NCBI GenBank assembly: GCA_964587835.1
Contig: CAZPMN010000019.1
Span: 1 to 48,950 of the forward strand
From: Erginobacter sp964587835
GTDB lineage: Bacteria > Auribacterota > Erginobacteria > Erginobacterales > Erginobacteraceae
Reading direction: 5' to 3'
DNA length: 48,950 nucleotides
The translations under genes were made by a program, and so were the position numbers. The notes beneath the pieces were generated by a model. That model made no database searches and was not told where the DNA came from. It saw only the letters and a program-made list of their open reading frames with translations. Below, piece after piece: positions 39,344 through 48,249 of the stretch (positions are counted from its first letter, which is position 1; every line of letters begins with the position of its first letter).

Positions 39344-40243
39344 ATGAACCGGACCGGGAAGAGACTGGCCCGCGACCGCTGGGCGGGGAGGATCATCTTT
39401 CTCGTTACCTCCGCCGCCGCCCTCCTGGTCCTGGCGATCGGGGTCGGTCTTTATATCCGGTCCCGGCCGATCCTGGCCAGCCATTCCCTCTCCACGCTTC
39501 TCTTCTCCTCGTCCTGGCGCCCGCTCAAGGGCGAGTTCGGGTTCTTTCCCTTCATCGCCGGGACCCTCTGGGTTACCGCCACCGCGGTCGTGATCGCCGT
39601 CCCGCTTTGTGTCCTGGCGGCCGTCTTCCTGGCCGAGTACAGCCCCCGGCGGCTGCGGGAAGCGGTAAAGCCGCTGATCGATCTTTTGGCCGGCATCCCC
39701 TCGGTGATCTTCGGGATCTGGGGGGTGCTGGTGATCGTCCCCCTGGTCCAGGAGCGGATCGCGCCTCTCTTCGGCGTATCCAGCAGCGGTTACACGGTTC
39801 TCACCGCCGGGGTGGTTCTGGCGATCATGATCTTCCCGGTGATTATCCACGTCTGCCTGGAGGTCTTCGGTTCGATCGAGAACGGACTGCGGGACGCCTC
39901 GCTCGCACTGGGGGCGACCCGCTGGGAGACGATCAAACACGTCACCGGAAGGAAAGCCTTCCCCGGGATCATCGCCGCCGTGGTCCTCGGGCTTTCCCGG
40001 GCGTTCGGGGAGACCATGGCCGTGCTGATGGTGGCCGGCAACGTGGCCCGGGTCCCTTCCTCCCTCTTCGATCCGGCTTATCCCCTCCCGGCCCTGATCG
40101 CCAACAACTACGGCGAGATGCTCTCCGTCCCCCTCTACGACTCCGCGCTCCTCTTCTCCGCCCTGGTCCTGATGGCGGTGGTCGTCTTCTTTAATATCGT
40201 CTCCCGGGTGGTCCTAGTCCGGGTGGAGAGGAGGATCAGTTAA
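39344..40243 (+). CDS. pstC: Phosphate ABC transporter permease PstC
   Basis: This ~299-residue inner-membrane permease has six hydrophobic segments and the ABC-permease EAA loop LRDASLALGATRWETI with GLSRAFGETMAVLMVAGN, diagnostic of PstC. A GTG at 39341 is also in frame, but it is part of the GAGGAG ribosome-binding region, so ATG at 39344 is preferred. It is six bases behind the pstS stop and two bases before pstA. Confidence 0.94.
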   Translation: MNRTGKRLARDRWAGRIIFLVTSAAALLVLAIGVGLYIRSRPILASHSLSTLLFSSSWRPLKGEFGFFPFIAGTLWVTATAVVIAVPLCVLAAVFLAEYSPRRLREAVKPLIDLLAGIPSVIFGIWGVLVIVPLVQERIAPLFGVSSSGYTVLTAGVVLAIMIFPVIIHVCLEVFGSIENGLRDASLALGATRWETIKHVTGRKAFPGIIAAVVLGLSRAFGETMAVLMVAGNVARVPSSLFDPAYPLPALIANNYGEMLSVPLYDSALLFSALVLMAVVVFFNIVSRVVLVRVERRIS

Positions 40244-40244
40244 G

Positions 40245-41096
40245 ATGTCCCGGCGGAAGGTCGAGGAATGGTTCGCCAAGGTCCTGATGGCGCTGTCAAC
40301 CGCCGTGATCCTGGGCAGCCTTCTGCTGATCCTGGCCGCGGTGGCGGTCAAGGGGATTCCCCACCTCAACCTGGAGATGGTGACCCGGACCCCGGACGGC
40401 GGTTATTACCTGGGAAAAGAGGGGGGGGTGCTCAACGCCATCGTCGGTTCCCTCTACCTGACCGTGGGGGCGACCATTATCGCCCTGGTGATCAGCCTCC
40501 CGGTGGTGATCGGTCTCAATGTCTATTCCCGGCGGGCTTCCCGGTGGGCCACGGCGGTCCGCTTTTCCCTCGACGTTCTCTGGGGGGTGCCCTCAATCGT
40601 TTACGGGGCCTTCGGCTTCACCCTGATGCTCGCCCTCGGGCTGAGGGCCTCGCTTCTGGGCGGGATCATCGCGGTGGCGCTGCTGATCTTTCCGGTGATG
40701 AGCCGGGCGATGGACGAGGCGGTTCGGATGATCCCCTCCGGCCTGCTCACCGCCTCCTACGCTCTGGGAGCCACCCGGCTGGAGACCGCGCTCCGGGTGG
40801 TGCTGAGACAGTCTTTGCCCGGGCTGCTGACCGCCGTGCTGATCGCCTTCGGACGGGGGATCGGCGATGCCGCCTCGGTTCTCTTCACCGCCGGTTTCAG
40901 CGACGCCATCCCCGTCTCGCTCCTGCGCCCGGCGGCGACGCTGCCCCTGGCGATCTTCTTCCAGCTCTCCACCCCCTTTCCCGAGGTCCAGGGGCGGGCT
41001 TACGCCTCGGCCCTGATCCTGACTGTGATCATACTGTTGCTCAGTCTCCTCTCCCGGGGGCTGACCCGAAAGTTAACAAAAAACATCATTAAATAA
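40245..41096 (+). CDS. pstA: Phosphate ABC transporter permease PstA
   Basis: This 283-residue second permease of the phosphate importer has a periplasmic GGVLNAIVGSLYLTVGA, the PstA signature VPSIVYGAFGFTLMLALG, and the EAA loop LLTASYALGATRLETALRVV, followed by GRGIGDAASVLFTAG. It lies two bases behind pstC and 13 bases before pstB. Confidence 0.94.
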   Translation: MSRRKVEEWFAKVLMALSTAVILGSLLLILAAVAVKGIPHLNLEMVTRTPDGGYYLGKEGGVLNAIVGSLYLTVGATIIALVISLPVVIGLNVYSRRASRWATAVRFSLDVLWGVPSIVYGAFGFTLMLALGLRASLLGGIIAVALLIFPVMSRAMDEAVRMIPSGLLTASYALGATRLETALRVVLRQSLPGLLTAVLIAFGRGIGDAASVLFTAGFSDAIPVSLLRPAATLPLAIFFQLSTPFPEVQGRAYASALILTVIILLLSLLSRGLTRKLTKNIIK

Positions 41097-41109
41097 AGAG
41101 GGTGTCCCG

Positions 41110-41871
41110 ATGAACGACTCCCACCATATCCGGGCCGAGAACCTCAACGTTTTTTACGGCCGGGAACCGGCCCTGAAGAACATCAACGTGGCCCTGCCCG
41201 CGAGAAAGATCACCGCCATCATCGGGCCGTCCGGCTGCGGGAAGTCGACACTGCTCAAGACCTTCAACCGGATGCTGGAACTGGTCGAGGGAATCTCGAT
41301 CACCGGCCGGGTCGAGGTGGGTGGGGAGGATGTCTACCGCCCGGGCTCGGAGGTGACGGAGATTCGGAAAAAGATGGGGCTTCTCTCCCAGACACCCTTC
41401 GTCCTCCCGATGTCGATCTTTGACAACGTCGCCTACGGACCGCGGATCCACGGGGTCCGGGGCCGGGCTCGCCTCAACGAGATCGTCGAGAAACGGCTGC
41501 GGGAGGCCCAACTCTGGGAGGAGGTGAAAGGGAAACTCAACACTCCGGCTTCCCGGCTCTCGGTTGGCCAGCAGCAGCGGCTCTGCCTGGCGCGGGGACT
41601 GGCCGTCGAGCCGGAGATCATCCTCGGCGACGAGCCGACTTCAGCCCTCGATCCCGCCTCCAGCCAGGCGATTGAGGAACGTTTTCTGGAGTTGAAACGG
41701 GATTACACGATCGTGATCGTCACCCACATTCTCCGCCAGGCTCGGCGGCTGGCCGACTACGTGGTCTTTCTCTATCTGGGGGAAGTGGTCGAGGCCGGCC
41801 CCGCCGGTGAATTCTTCTCCGCGCCCCGCCAGGAACTGACCCGGCATTACATCGGCGGGACGATCAGCTGA
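41110..41871 (+). CDS. pstB: Phosphate ABC transporter ATPase PstB
   Basis: This 253-residue ATP-binding subunit has Walker A GPSGCGKS (39-46), FNRMLELV, the signature LSVGQQQRLCLARGLA and Walker B IILGDEPTSALDP. It drives phosphate uptake with PstSCA. No phoU gene follows, which is unusual because phoU often ends pst operons. The next gene is a histidine kinase starting 127 bases later. Confidence 0.95.
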   Translation: MNDSHHIRAENLNVFYGREPALKNINVALPARKITAIIGPSGCGKSTLLKTFNRMLELVEGISITGRVEVGGEDVYRPGSEVTEIRKKMGLLSQTPFVLPMSIFDNVAYGPRIHGVRGRARLNEIVEKRLREAQLWEEVKGKLNTPASRLSVGQQQRLCLARGLAVEPEIILGDEPTSALDPASSQAIEERFLELKRDYTIVIVTHILRQARRLADYVVFLYLGEVVEAGPAGEFFSAPRQELTRHYIGGTIS

Positions 41872-41998
41872 AATCGTTATTGGCCCGGGAGCCCGGCGAA
41901 ATATTATTGCCCGATATTCTTTCGCGCTGTTACAATCTCTGTTTCCAGCAGCGGATTCCGGCCGTGCTCGTCGCTCGGGTCTGCTCTGTTAGGCGGTT

Positions 41999-43942
41999 AT
42001 GGAACAGTCAATGGACAGCGTGGGCGGGTTCTCTCCCCGGGTGGCGATTCAGGGCTGCCGCCCCGACGGGACGGTCTTCTTCTGGAACCTCGCCAGCGAG
42101 GAACTTTACGGGATCCCCGTCTCCAGAGCCGTGGGGAATAACCTCGGCGACCTGATCATCCCTGCGCCGGAGAGGGAATACTTCTCCCAATTTTTGCGCC
42201 GGGGCCAAGCCTCCGGCGAGACCGGCGAGTTTCTTCCTTCCGCAAGATTGGTTTTGCAGAATCGGGCGGGAAAAGCCGTTCCGGTTTATTCCTCCCATCT
42301 GGCGGTCCGATCGGGAGAAAGCGAAGTCCTTCTCTTTCGCTTCGACCTTGATCTCTCCGGGGGGGGAGTTCCCCCGGCCCCCCCCGAGCAAAAACCCTCC
42401 GACCCGGACCTCAAGAAGAGGGAAGAGCTCTTCCACACCGTCTTTGATTCCGCCGACGATGCTATCTATATCGAGACCCCGGATGGACGGATTCTTGAGG
42501 TTAACCAGGCGGTCTGCGATATGCTCGGTTATACCCGCGAGGAGCTTCTTACCATGCGGGTAAGCGACATCCTCCCCCCCGATCGGGCGGATGCTCTGTC
42601 CGAGGTTATCCGGCGGGAATCCACCCGGAGGGGGGCCTACATCGAGACCGAGAATCTCCGCAAGGACGGCACCCTGGTCCCGGTTGAGGTGAGCAATACA
42701 CTCGTCGAACTCGGCGGGGAGAAAAGGGTGATCGCGATCGTCCGGGACATCTCCCGGAGAAAGAAGGCTGAGCAAGAATTGCACAATCTGGATGATCAGC
42801 TCCGCCAAGCCCAGAAGATGGAGATGGCGGCCACCCTGGCCGGGGGAATGGCCCACGATTTCGGCAATCTCCTCAACGCGATCCGCGGTTATGTTGAACT
42901 GATCAAGGAGCGACTGGCCGCCGAGGACCCCCTGCGGCAGCATATCGCTCGGCTCGATCAGGCGGTCACCCGGGCCGGTATTCTGATCAGGAAGTTGCTC
43001 GCCCTTGGCCGGAAGGATAAGCCGGCGATCGAGACCGTGAACCTTAACCGAATCCTCGGGGACCTGGCCTCGATGCTCCAGCGGGTCTGTGGGAAGGGCA
43101 TCCGGCTTACCTTCGATCTGGAGCAGAACCTTGGTGAGATCACCGCTGCTGCCGAGCAGGTTGAACAGGTGATCATCAACCTGGTCCTGAACGGTCGGGA
43201 AGCCATCTCCGGGGAGGGAACGGTCTCCATCGCCACCAAGACCGTCGACCTGTCCCTTTCTCCGGTCCCCCGGATGATCGGCAAGAAACCCGGTACCTAC
43301 ATCGCCCTGATCATCGCCGATACCGGTTGCGGGATGACGTCGGCCCAGAAGGCGCGTATCTTTGAGCCTTTTTTCACCACCAAGGATGGCAAGAACAACT
43401 CCGGCCTCGGGATGGCGATCGTTTACGGTATCGTCGAGAGCTACGGGGGATTCATCCAGGTCGAGAGTACTCCCGGAGAAGGGAGCGCCTTCACCATCTA
43501 CTTTCCAGCCCGGCAGCTGGTGGAGAATGGCCCGGTCGGCCGCCGCCGAGTCCTGTTGATGGATCCGGAACTGGAATCGAGAACCTCGGCCGTGCGGATT
43601 CTCACCGGCCTGGGATATGACGTCAATCCGGCCAGTTACGCCGGGATGGCGGTGGAGTTCTACCGCCTGGCCCGGGAGGCGAACCGCCCCTTTGACGTGG
43701 TCCTCCTCGCCCAGACCGACGCCGGGGGCCAGCAGAACGCAGATCTTCTGAAGCAGTTACAGGAGATCGATCCGGAGGTTACGGCGGTGATTTGCGGGCG
43801 CTATCCTGATGACCCGGTGATGGCCGGTTTTCGGGATTACGGCTTCACCGCCGCTCTGGAAAAACCCTTCACCGTGCATTCCTTAGCGGAGACCCTGCGG
43901 GCGCTCGGGATTCCTCCGCCTTCCGGTGTCGGAACCGGTTGA
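41999..43942 (+). CDS. PAS sensor histidine kinase with pseudo-receiver domain
   Basis: This 647-residue soluble kinase has two PAS domains (about 15-125 and 142-255; the second has GRILEVNQAVCDMLGY and the PAC motif). A dimerisation/phospho-acceptor helix follows with LAGGMAHDFGNLLNAIRGY (His286), then the ATPase (NLVLNGREAI, DTGCGM, GLGMAIVYGIVESYGG). The C-terminal ~115 residues are a receiver fold (RRVLLMDPELESR, EKPFTVHSLAETL), but where the phosphorylated Asp should be it has LLAQTDAGG, so it is probably non-phosphorylatable. The lack of membrane helices implies a cytoplasmic signal. Its place behind pstSCAB suggests a phosphate-related role, but PhoR-like features are absent. Confidence 0.88.
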   Translation: MEQSMDSVGGFSPRVAIQGCRPDGTVFFWNLASEELYGIPVSRAVGNNLGDLIIPAPEREYFSQFLRRGQASGETGEFLPSARLVLQNRAGKAVPVYSSHLAVRSGESEVLLFRFDLDLSGGGVPPAPPEQKPSDPDLKKREELFHTVFDSADDAIYIETPDGRILEVNQAVCDMLGYTREELLTMRVSDILPPDRADALSEVIRRESTRRGAYIETENLRKDGTLVPVEVSNTLVELGGEKRVIAIVRDISRRKKAEQELHNLDDQLRQAQKMEMAATLAGGMAHDFGNLLNAIRGYVELIKERLAAEDPLRQHIARLDQAVTRAGILIRKLLALGRKDKPAIETVNLNRILGDLASMLQRVCGKGIRLTFDLEQNLGEITAAAEQVEQVIINLVLNGREAISGEGTVSIATKTVDLSLSPVPRMIGKKPGTYIALIIADTGCGMTSAQKARIFEPFFTTKDGKNNSGLGMAIVYGIVESYGGFIQVESTPGEGSAFTIYFPARQLVENGPVGRRRVLLMDPELESRTSAVRILTGLGYDVNPASYAGMAVEFYRLAREANRPFDVVLLAQTDAGGQQNADLLKQLQEIDPEVTAVICGRYPDDPVMAGFRDYGFTAALEKPFTVHSLAETLRALGIPPPSGVGTG

Positions 43943-44401
43943 GTCCCGCCCGCCTTGTCGGTTCTAGTCTCAACCCGGATGATTCACGAAGAAGATGATT
44001 TTTCGTAAATAAATCGGATTGTGGATTGCCAGGCAGTAACTTAGAGGTAGGGAAGTTTTAATGTTGTAATCGCACTCTGCTGTTTCGATTGACTCACTGC
44101 GTTATTTATCTACCTATTAAAAAGCCGTAGATATCCAACAGATAACTTCGCAATAAATTACAAACCAGGGAATTATGTAATTAAAACCCTATTATTTCTC
44201 ATCGATTTCCAATCAACCTGATTTACACTAACCCGATTTATGAATAAATCGGGTTAAACTTGTTTGGTCTTATCAATAATTTAAGTTCCGGTAATTTATT
44301 CCGGCCCGGCGGAAAAGGACGAACCGCTGCGAACCTGCCTCGGATATTGCTATATCCATCCAGCTAGGCCCACTCGAATCCCTTAAGCGGGAGGAGTAAA
44401 G
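43943..44401. other. AT-richer gene-free stretch with one palindrome
   Basis: About 460 bases with no plausible gene and a markedly lower GC content than the surroundings. It contains the 26-base palindrome AACCCGATTTAT / ATAAATCGGGTT at 44230-44255. GGGAGGAG immediately before 44402 is the ribosome-binding site of the next gene. No clear promoter or RNA structure is seen beyond these. Confidence 0.6.
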
Positions 44402-46060
44402 ATGAAAACTTTCAACCGTCTTTTTGAGGAGAGTATCAAGGAATTCTGGGAGAGCCCGGTTTTCACGGATTACGGGGGAGAGACCATCAGCTATCGCCAG
44501 GCTGCACAGAAGATCCTTCTGCTTCAGTCCATATTCCGCCGCCGGGGAATCAAACCGGGCGAGAAGATCGCCCTGATCGGGACCAATTCCACCAACTGGG
44601 CCCTGGTCTATCTGGCCACCGTTACCTACGGCGCGGTTGTCGTACCCATTCTTCCCGAGTTCCACGACGAGGATGTTCAGCACATCCTCAGCCACTCCGA
44701 GAGCCGGATCCTCTTTGCCGATGACACTATCGCCGCCCGGATCGACGAAGAACGGCTGGAGCATCTCCAGACGGTGGTATCGCTCGATACCCTGAATCTC
44801 CTCTATTACCGGGACAAGCACCTCCCCGATGCCGTCCAACAGACGGAGGAGGAGGAGAAGGAGAGGATCGAAGCGGTCACCGCCGCGGAGTTCTCCCTCC
44901 CGGCCGACCAGGACGAGAATGAGATGGCGGCGCTGGTCTACACCTCGGGGACTTCCGGATTCTCCAAGGGGGTGATGCTTCCCTACCGGAGCCTGCTGGC
45001 CAACGTCAACTTTGCCCGTGACAATATGCGTCTGGATATGGCCGAGCGGATCCTCAGCTTCCTCCCTCTGGCCCACGCTTACGCCGCTAGTTTCGACTTC
45101 CTCTTCCCCTTCTCCGTAGGCTGCCACATCACTTTCCTCGGTCAGATGCCGACCCCCAAGATTCTGATTGAAGCCTTCGGCCGGGTCCGGCCGAGTCTGA
45201 TCCTTTTTGTCCCGCTGATCATCGAAAAACTTTACAAGAAACGCCTCGCCCCCCTGCTGCGGCACGGGCCGGTCAGTGTGCTGAACCGGCTGCCGGGCGT
45301 CTCCGCCCTGATCGGGAAGAAAATCAACAAGAAGCTAACCGAGACCTTTGGGGGGAACTTCAAGGAACTGGTCGTCGGGGGAGCGGCCCTCAACGAGGAA
45401 GTGGAAACCTTTATGAAGAAGATCAAAATACCGCTGACCGTCGGCTACGGGATGACCGAGTGCGGTCCGCTGATCAGTTACGCCCCCTGGTACGAACACC
45501 GTCCCCAATCGGTCGGCCGGGCCATCACCGACTTGGAATGCCGGATCGACTCCCCCGATCCCTTCCGGGAGGTCGGCGAGATCATGGTCCGGGGTCCGGA
45601 GGTGATGCTCGGTTACTACAAGAACCGGGAGTCCACTCGGGAGGTTCTCTCCGAAGACGGCTGGTTGAGGACCGGCGATCTGGGCCTGATCGACGAGGAC
45701 GGGTTCATCTACATCAAGGGTCGTTCCAAGAACATGATCCTCGGTCCTTCCGGACAGAATATTTTCCCGGAGGAGATCGAGAGCCGCCTCAACGTGCTTC
45801 CCTATGTTCAGGAGTCGCTGGTTCGGGAGGAAGGTGGCCGGCTGATCGCCCTGGTTTATCCGGACTGGGACGCCGTCGACGCCCAGCGGGGGGGCAAGGA
45901 GGACAACCTGGAGTGGCTGGCCGGCAAGATGAAGGAGAATCGGCAGGAAGTTAATCGTCAGCTTCCCGCTTACTGCCGCCTGGCCGAGATCCGCCTCCAT
46001 GGCGACGCCTTCGAGAAGACCCCCACCCACAAGATCAAGCGCTACCGCTACCTGACCTGA
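44402..46060 (+). CDS. AMP-forming acyl-CoA synthetase
   Basis: This 552-residue adenylate-forming enzyme activates a carboxylic acid, probably a fatty acid, with ATP and CoA. Motifs are YTSGTSGFSKGVML (P-loop), LPLAHAYAASFDF, VGGAALNEEVE, TVGYGMTECGPLISY and WLRTGDLGLIDEDGFIYIKG (the hinge region), and a C-terminal FEKTPTHKIKRYRY with the adenylation Lys. The similarity is closest to long-chain fatty-acid-CoA ligases that lack an N-terminal extension. The ATG at 44402 has GGGAGGAG upstream. It forms a single-gene unit between repeat-rich gaps. Confidence 0.93.
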   Translation: MKTFNRLFEESIKEFWESPVFTDYGGETISYRQAAQKILLLQSIFRRRGIKPGEKIALIGTNSTNWALVYLATVTYGAVVVPILPEFHDEDVQHILSHSESRILFADDTIAARIDEERLEHLQTVVSLDTLNLLYYRDKHLPDAVQQTEEEEKERIEAVTAAEFSLPADQDENEMAALVYTSGTSGFSKGVMLPYRSLLANVNFARDNMRLDMAERILSFLPLAHAYAASFDFLFPFSVGCHITFLGQMPTPKILIEAFGRVRPSLILFVPLIIEKLYKKRLAPLLRHGPVSVLNRLPGVSALIGKKINKKLTETFGGNFKELVVGGAALNEEVETFMKKIKIPLTVGYGMTECGPLISYAPWYEHRPQSVGRAITDLECRIDSPDPFREVGEIMVRGPEVMLGYYKNRESTREVLSEDGWLRTGDLGLIDEDGFIYIKGRSKNMILGPSGQNIFPEEIESRLNVLPYVQESLVREEGGRLIALVYPDWDAVDAQRGGKEDNLEWLAGKMKENRQEVNRQLPAYCRLAEIRLHGDAFEKTPTHKIKRYRYLT

Positions 46061-46064
46061 AATA

Positions 46065-46479
46065 TTCACCGCAAAGACGCAAAGAACGCAAAGAAAGACT
46101 GAAGTTCAGTTTGTTGATTGAGAACTTATAAATGGTGCCGAAGTGTAAATTATTTCGGAATCAATAAACCGGCATTCAGGGCGATAAATAGAACACCTGG
46201 TCATTGCGAGGAGCGGAGCGACGAAGCAATCTATTATCCTGCAAAGAATTGAGATTGCTTCGTCCCGCGAAGCGGGACTCGCAATGACCCGGTGTTTTCA
46301 TAAGGCTTTCGAACTTGCCAGATCACTGATTATCGGAACTCAAACGAAACTGTGGTCAGGGTGATAGTATTGATTTGTCACGATCACGGGATTTTCCGAA
46401 CAGGGTTTTATCTCCCGGCGCAAAAACTCTATTATTTCTTTGCGCAACTTTGCGTTCTTTGCGTCTTTGCGGTGAACAA
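46065..46479. repeat. ACCGCAAAGACGCAAAG inverted pair enclosing another repeat
   Basis: Left arm CACCGCAAAGACGCAAAGAA (46066-46085) and right arm TTGCGTTCTTTGCGTCTTTG (46451-46470) are ~365 bases apart. Between them, at 46200-46289, is a complete copy of the ATTGCGAGG palindrome. The gap holds no gene. Confidence 0.8.
46200..46289. repeat. ATTGCGAGG/CTCGCAAT palindrome nested in the outer pair
   Basis: GTCATTGCGAGGAGCGGAGC ... TTGAGATTGCTTCGTCCCGC ... CTCGCAATGACC. It is the same family as 4149, 25251, 33316 and 48106, and sits inside the longer inverted pair at 46065-46479. Confidence 0.88.
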
Positions 46480-46502
46480 TAATCCAGGCCAAGGAGGAAG
46501 CT

Positions 46503-47855
46503 ATGGGAAAGTTATTCGGGACTGACGGTGTTCGGGGGGTGGCCAACATCGCCCCGATGACCGCCGAGATGATCTTGGAGATCGGGCGGGCCACCGCCCA
46601 CGTTTGCAAACTGCATAAGGATCGGCGCCACCGGATCGTGATCGGGAAGGATACCCGGGTCAGCGGCTATATGGTGGAGAACGCCCTGACCGCCGGGATC
46701 TGCTCGATGGGGGTTGACGTGCTCCTGGTCGGGCCGATGCCCACTCCGGGGATCGCCTTTATCACCCGGAATATGCGGGCCGACGCCGGTATTGTCATCT
46801 CCGCCTCCCACAACCCCTACCAGGACAACGGGATCAAGATCTTCTCCCGGACCGGCTACAAGCTTCCCGATTCGGAGGAGGACGAGATCGAAGGCTTGAT
46901 CCTGACCGGGAAGATCCGCGACATCCGCCCGACCGCTCGGGAGATCGGCAAGGCCCGGAGAATTGAGGACGCCATCGGGCGCTATATCGTCTTCTGCAAG
47001 AACACCTTCCCCGAGAATCGCTCCCTGGAGAAACTGAAGATCGTCCTCGACTGCGCCAACGGCGCGACCTACCGGGTGGCCCCGATCATCTTCTCCGAGC
47101 TGGGCGCGTCCGTGACCACCATCCACGACGAACCCGACGGCGTCAACATCAACGACCACTGCGGGTCACAGCATACCGAAGATCTCCAGGCGAAAGTGCT
47201 GGAGGAGAAGGCCGATATCGGTCTGGCCTTTGACGGGGACGGCGACCGGCTGATCGCGGTTGACGAGAAAGGCCGGGTCCTGACCGGCGACCAGATTATG
47301 ACCATCTGCGCCAAGATGTACAAGGAGGAGGGGTTGCTCAAGAAGAACCTAGTCATCTCCACGGTGATGAGCAACTTCGGCTTCGGGCTGGCCCTGAAAA
47401 AATTGGGGATCAAGCACGCCGCCAGCAAAGTCGGTGACCGCTACGTCCTGGAGATGATGCAGTCCACCGGGGCCGTGATCGGCGGCGAGGAGTCGGGGCA
47501 CGTCATCTTCCACAACCATCACACCACCGGGGACGGGATCATCGCCGCTCTCCAGCTGCTCTCGGCGGTCCGGCTCTACCGCAGGCCGCTCTCCTCCCTG
47601 GCCCGGCTGATGAAGCTCTATCCCCAGAAACTGGTCAACGTCGAGGTCAAGGAGAAGCCTCCCCTGGATCAGATCCCCGCCATCCAGGAGGCGGTCCAGG
47701 AGGTCGAGGGCAAGCTGAAGGGGAAGGGCCGGGTGCTGCTCCGCTACTCCGGGACCCAGTCGATGTGCCGGGTGATGGTCGAGGGCCCGACCGACGAGCT
47801 GACCGAAAAACTTTGCCTCATCCTGGTCGAAACCGTAAAAAAGGCCCTCGGCTGA
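46503..47855 (+). CDS. glmM: Phosphoglucosamine mutase
   Basis: This 450-residue enzyme converts glucosamine-6-phosphate to glucosamine-1-phosphate for UDP-GlcNAc, hence for peptidoglycan and lipopolysaccharide. The N-terminus is MGKLFGTDGVRGVAN. The phosphorylated serine loop is GIVISASHNPYQDNGIKIF with Ser102 as in E. coli GlmM. The metal loop is LAFDGDGDRLIAVD, the sugar loop GGEESGHVIFHNHHTTGDG, and the phosphate loop RVLLRYSGTQSMCRVMVEG. AAGGAGG precedes the ATG. Confidence 0.96.
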   Translation: MGKLFGTDGVRGVANIAPMTAEMILEIGRATAHVCKLHKDRRHRIVIGKDTRVSGYMVENALTAGICSMGVDVLLVGPMPTPGIAFITRNMRADAGIVISASHNPYQDNGIKIFSRTGYKLPDSEEDEIEGLILTGKIRDIRPTAREIGKARRIEDAIGRYIVFCKNTFPENRSLEKLKIVLDCANGATYRVAPIIFSELGASVTTIHDEPDGVNINDHCGSQHTEDLQAKVLEEKADIGLAFDGDGDRLIAVDEKGRVLTGDQIMTICAKMYKEEGLLKKNLVISTVMSNFGFGLALKKLGIKHAASKVGDRYVLEMMQSTGAVIGGEESGHVIFHNHHTTGDGIIAALQLLSAVRLYRRPLSSLARLMKLYPQKLVNVEVKEKPPLDQIPAIQEAVQEVEGKLKGKGRVLLRYSGTQSMCRVMVEGPTDELTEKLCLILVETVKKALG

Positions 47856-47860
47856 GCCTC

Positions 47861-47899
47861 TTATTGCACAAAAGATGCATGACTTGAATTGTGCAATAA
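47861..47899. repeat. 39-bp TTATTGCACAA...TTGTGCAATAA palindrome, copy 2
   Basis: It begins TTATTGCACAAAAG and ends TTGTGCAATAA with the same inner word CATGACTTGAA. It is the same length as the copy at 22015-22053 and lies five bases behind the glmM stop codon. Confidence 0.88.
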
Positions 47900-47928
47900 C
47901 AAAGGCACTCGGCTGATTTAACTCGTAC

Positions 47929-48011
47929 TCTTCATCGTACTCGTACCTCGTACTCGAGCCCCAGCTTGCTAATTTTTCGAGTACGAGGACGAGTACGAGT
48001 AGGAGTACGAT
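47929..48011. repeat. ACTCGT/ACGAGT microsatellite hairpin, copy 4
   Basis: ACTCGTACTCTTCATCGTAC and further TACTCG units (47930-47957) face TTTTTCGAGTACGAGGACG and ACGAGTAGGAGTACGA (47973-48010). This is the longest copy of the class. Confidence 0.8.
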
Positions 48012-48067
48012 ACAACCCCGCCTCCCCTCTCGCCCCCGGCCGGTTTAGCCGGCCGGAGCGAAAGTTC

Positions 48068-48221
48068 ACTAGTGTAATGTTTCAGAAATAAAAAGTATGC
48101 CCAATGTCATTGCGAGGAGCGCAGCGACGAAGCAATCTATTCCCTTGCAGTGGATTGAGATTGCTTCGCTAACGATCGCAATGACAGTTTATTGCCCATT
48201 ATTTCTGAAACACTACACTAG
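48068..48221. repeat. ACTAGTGTAATGTTTCAG inverted pair enclosing an ATTGCGAGG palindrome
   Basis: Outer arms ACTAGTGTAATGTTTCAGAA (48068) and TTCTGAAACACTACACTAG (48203-48221) enclose a complete TCATTGCGAGGAGC ... CGATCGCAATGACA copy at 48106-48186. Two families of palindrome are therefore nested. No ORF with homology is present. Confidence 0.85.
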
Positions 48222-48249
48222 CTACTGGGCGTCTCCCCCCACTAAATGT

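Noticed and set aside
41872..41998. phoU following pstB
   Set aside because: The gap is only 127 bases and the next gene is a PAS histidine kinase; no PhoU-like sequence is seen in the window.
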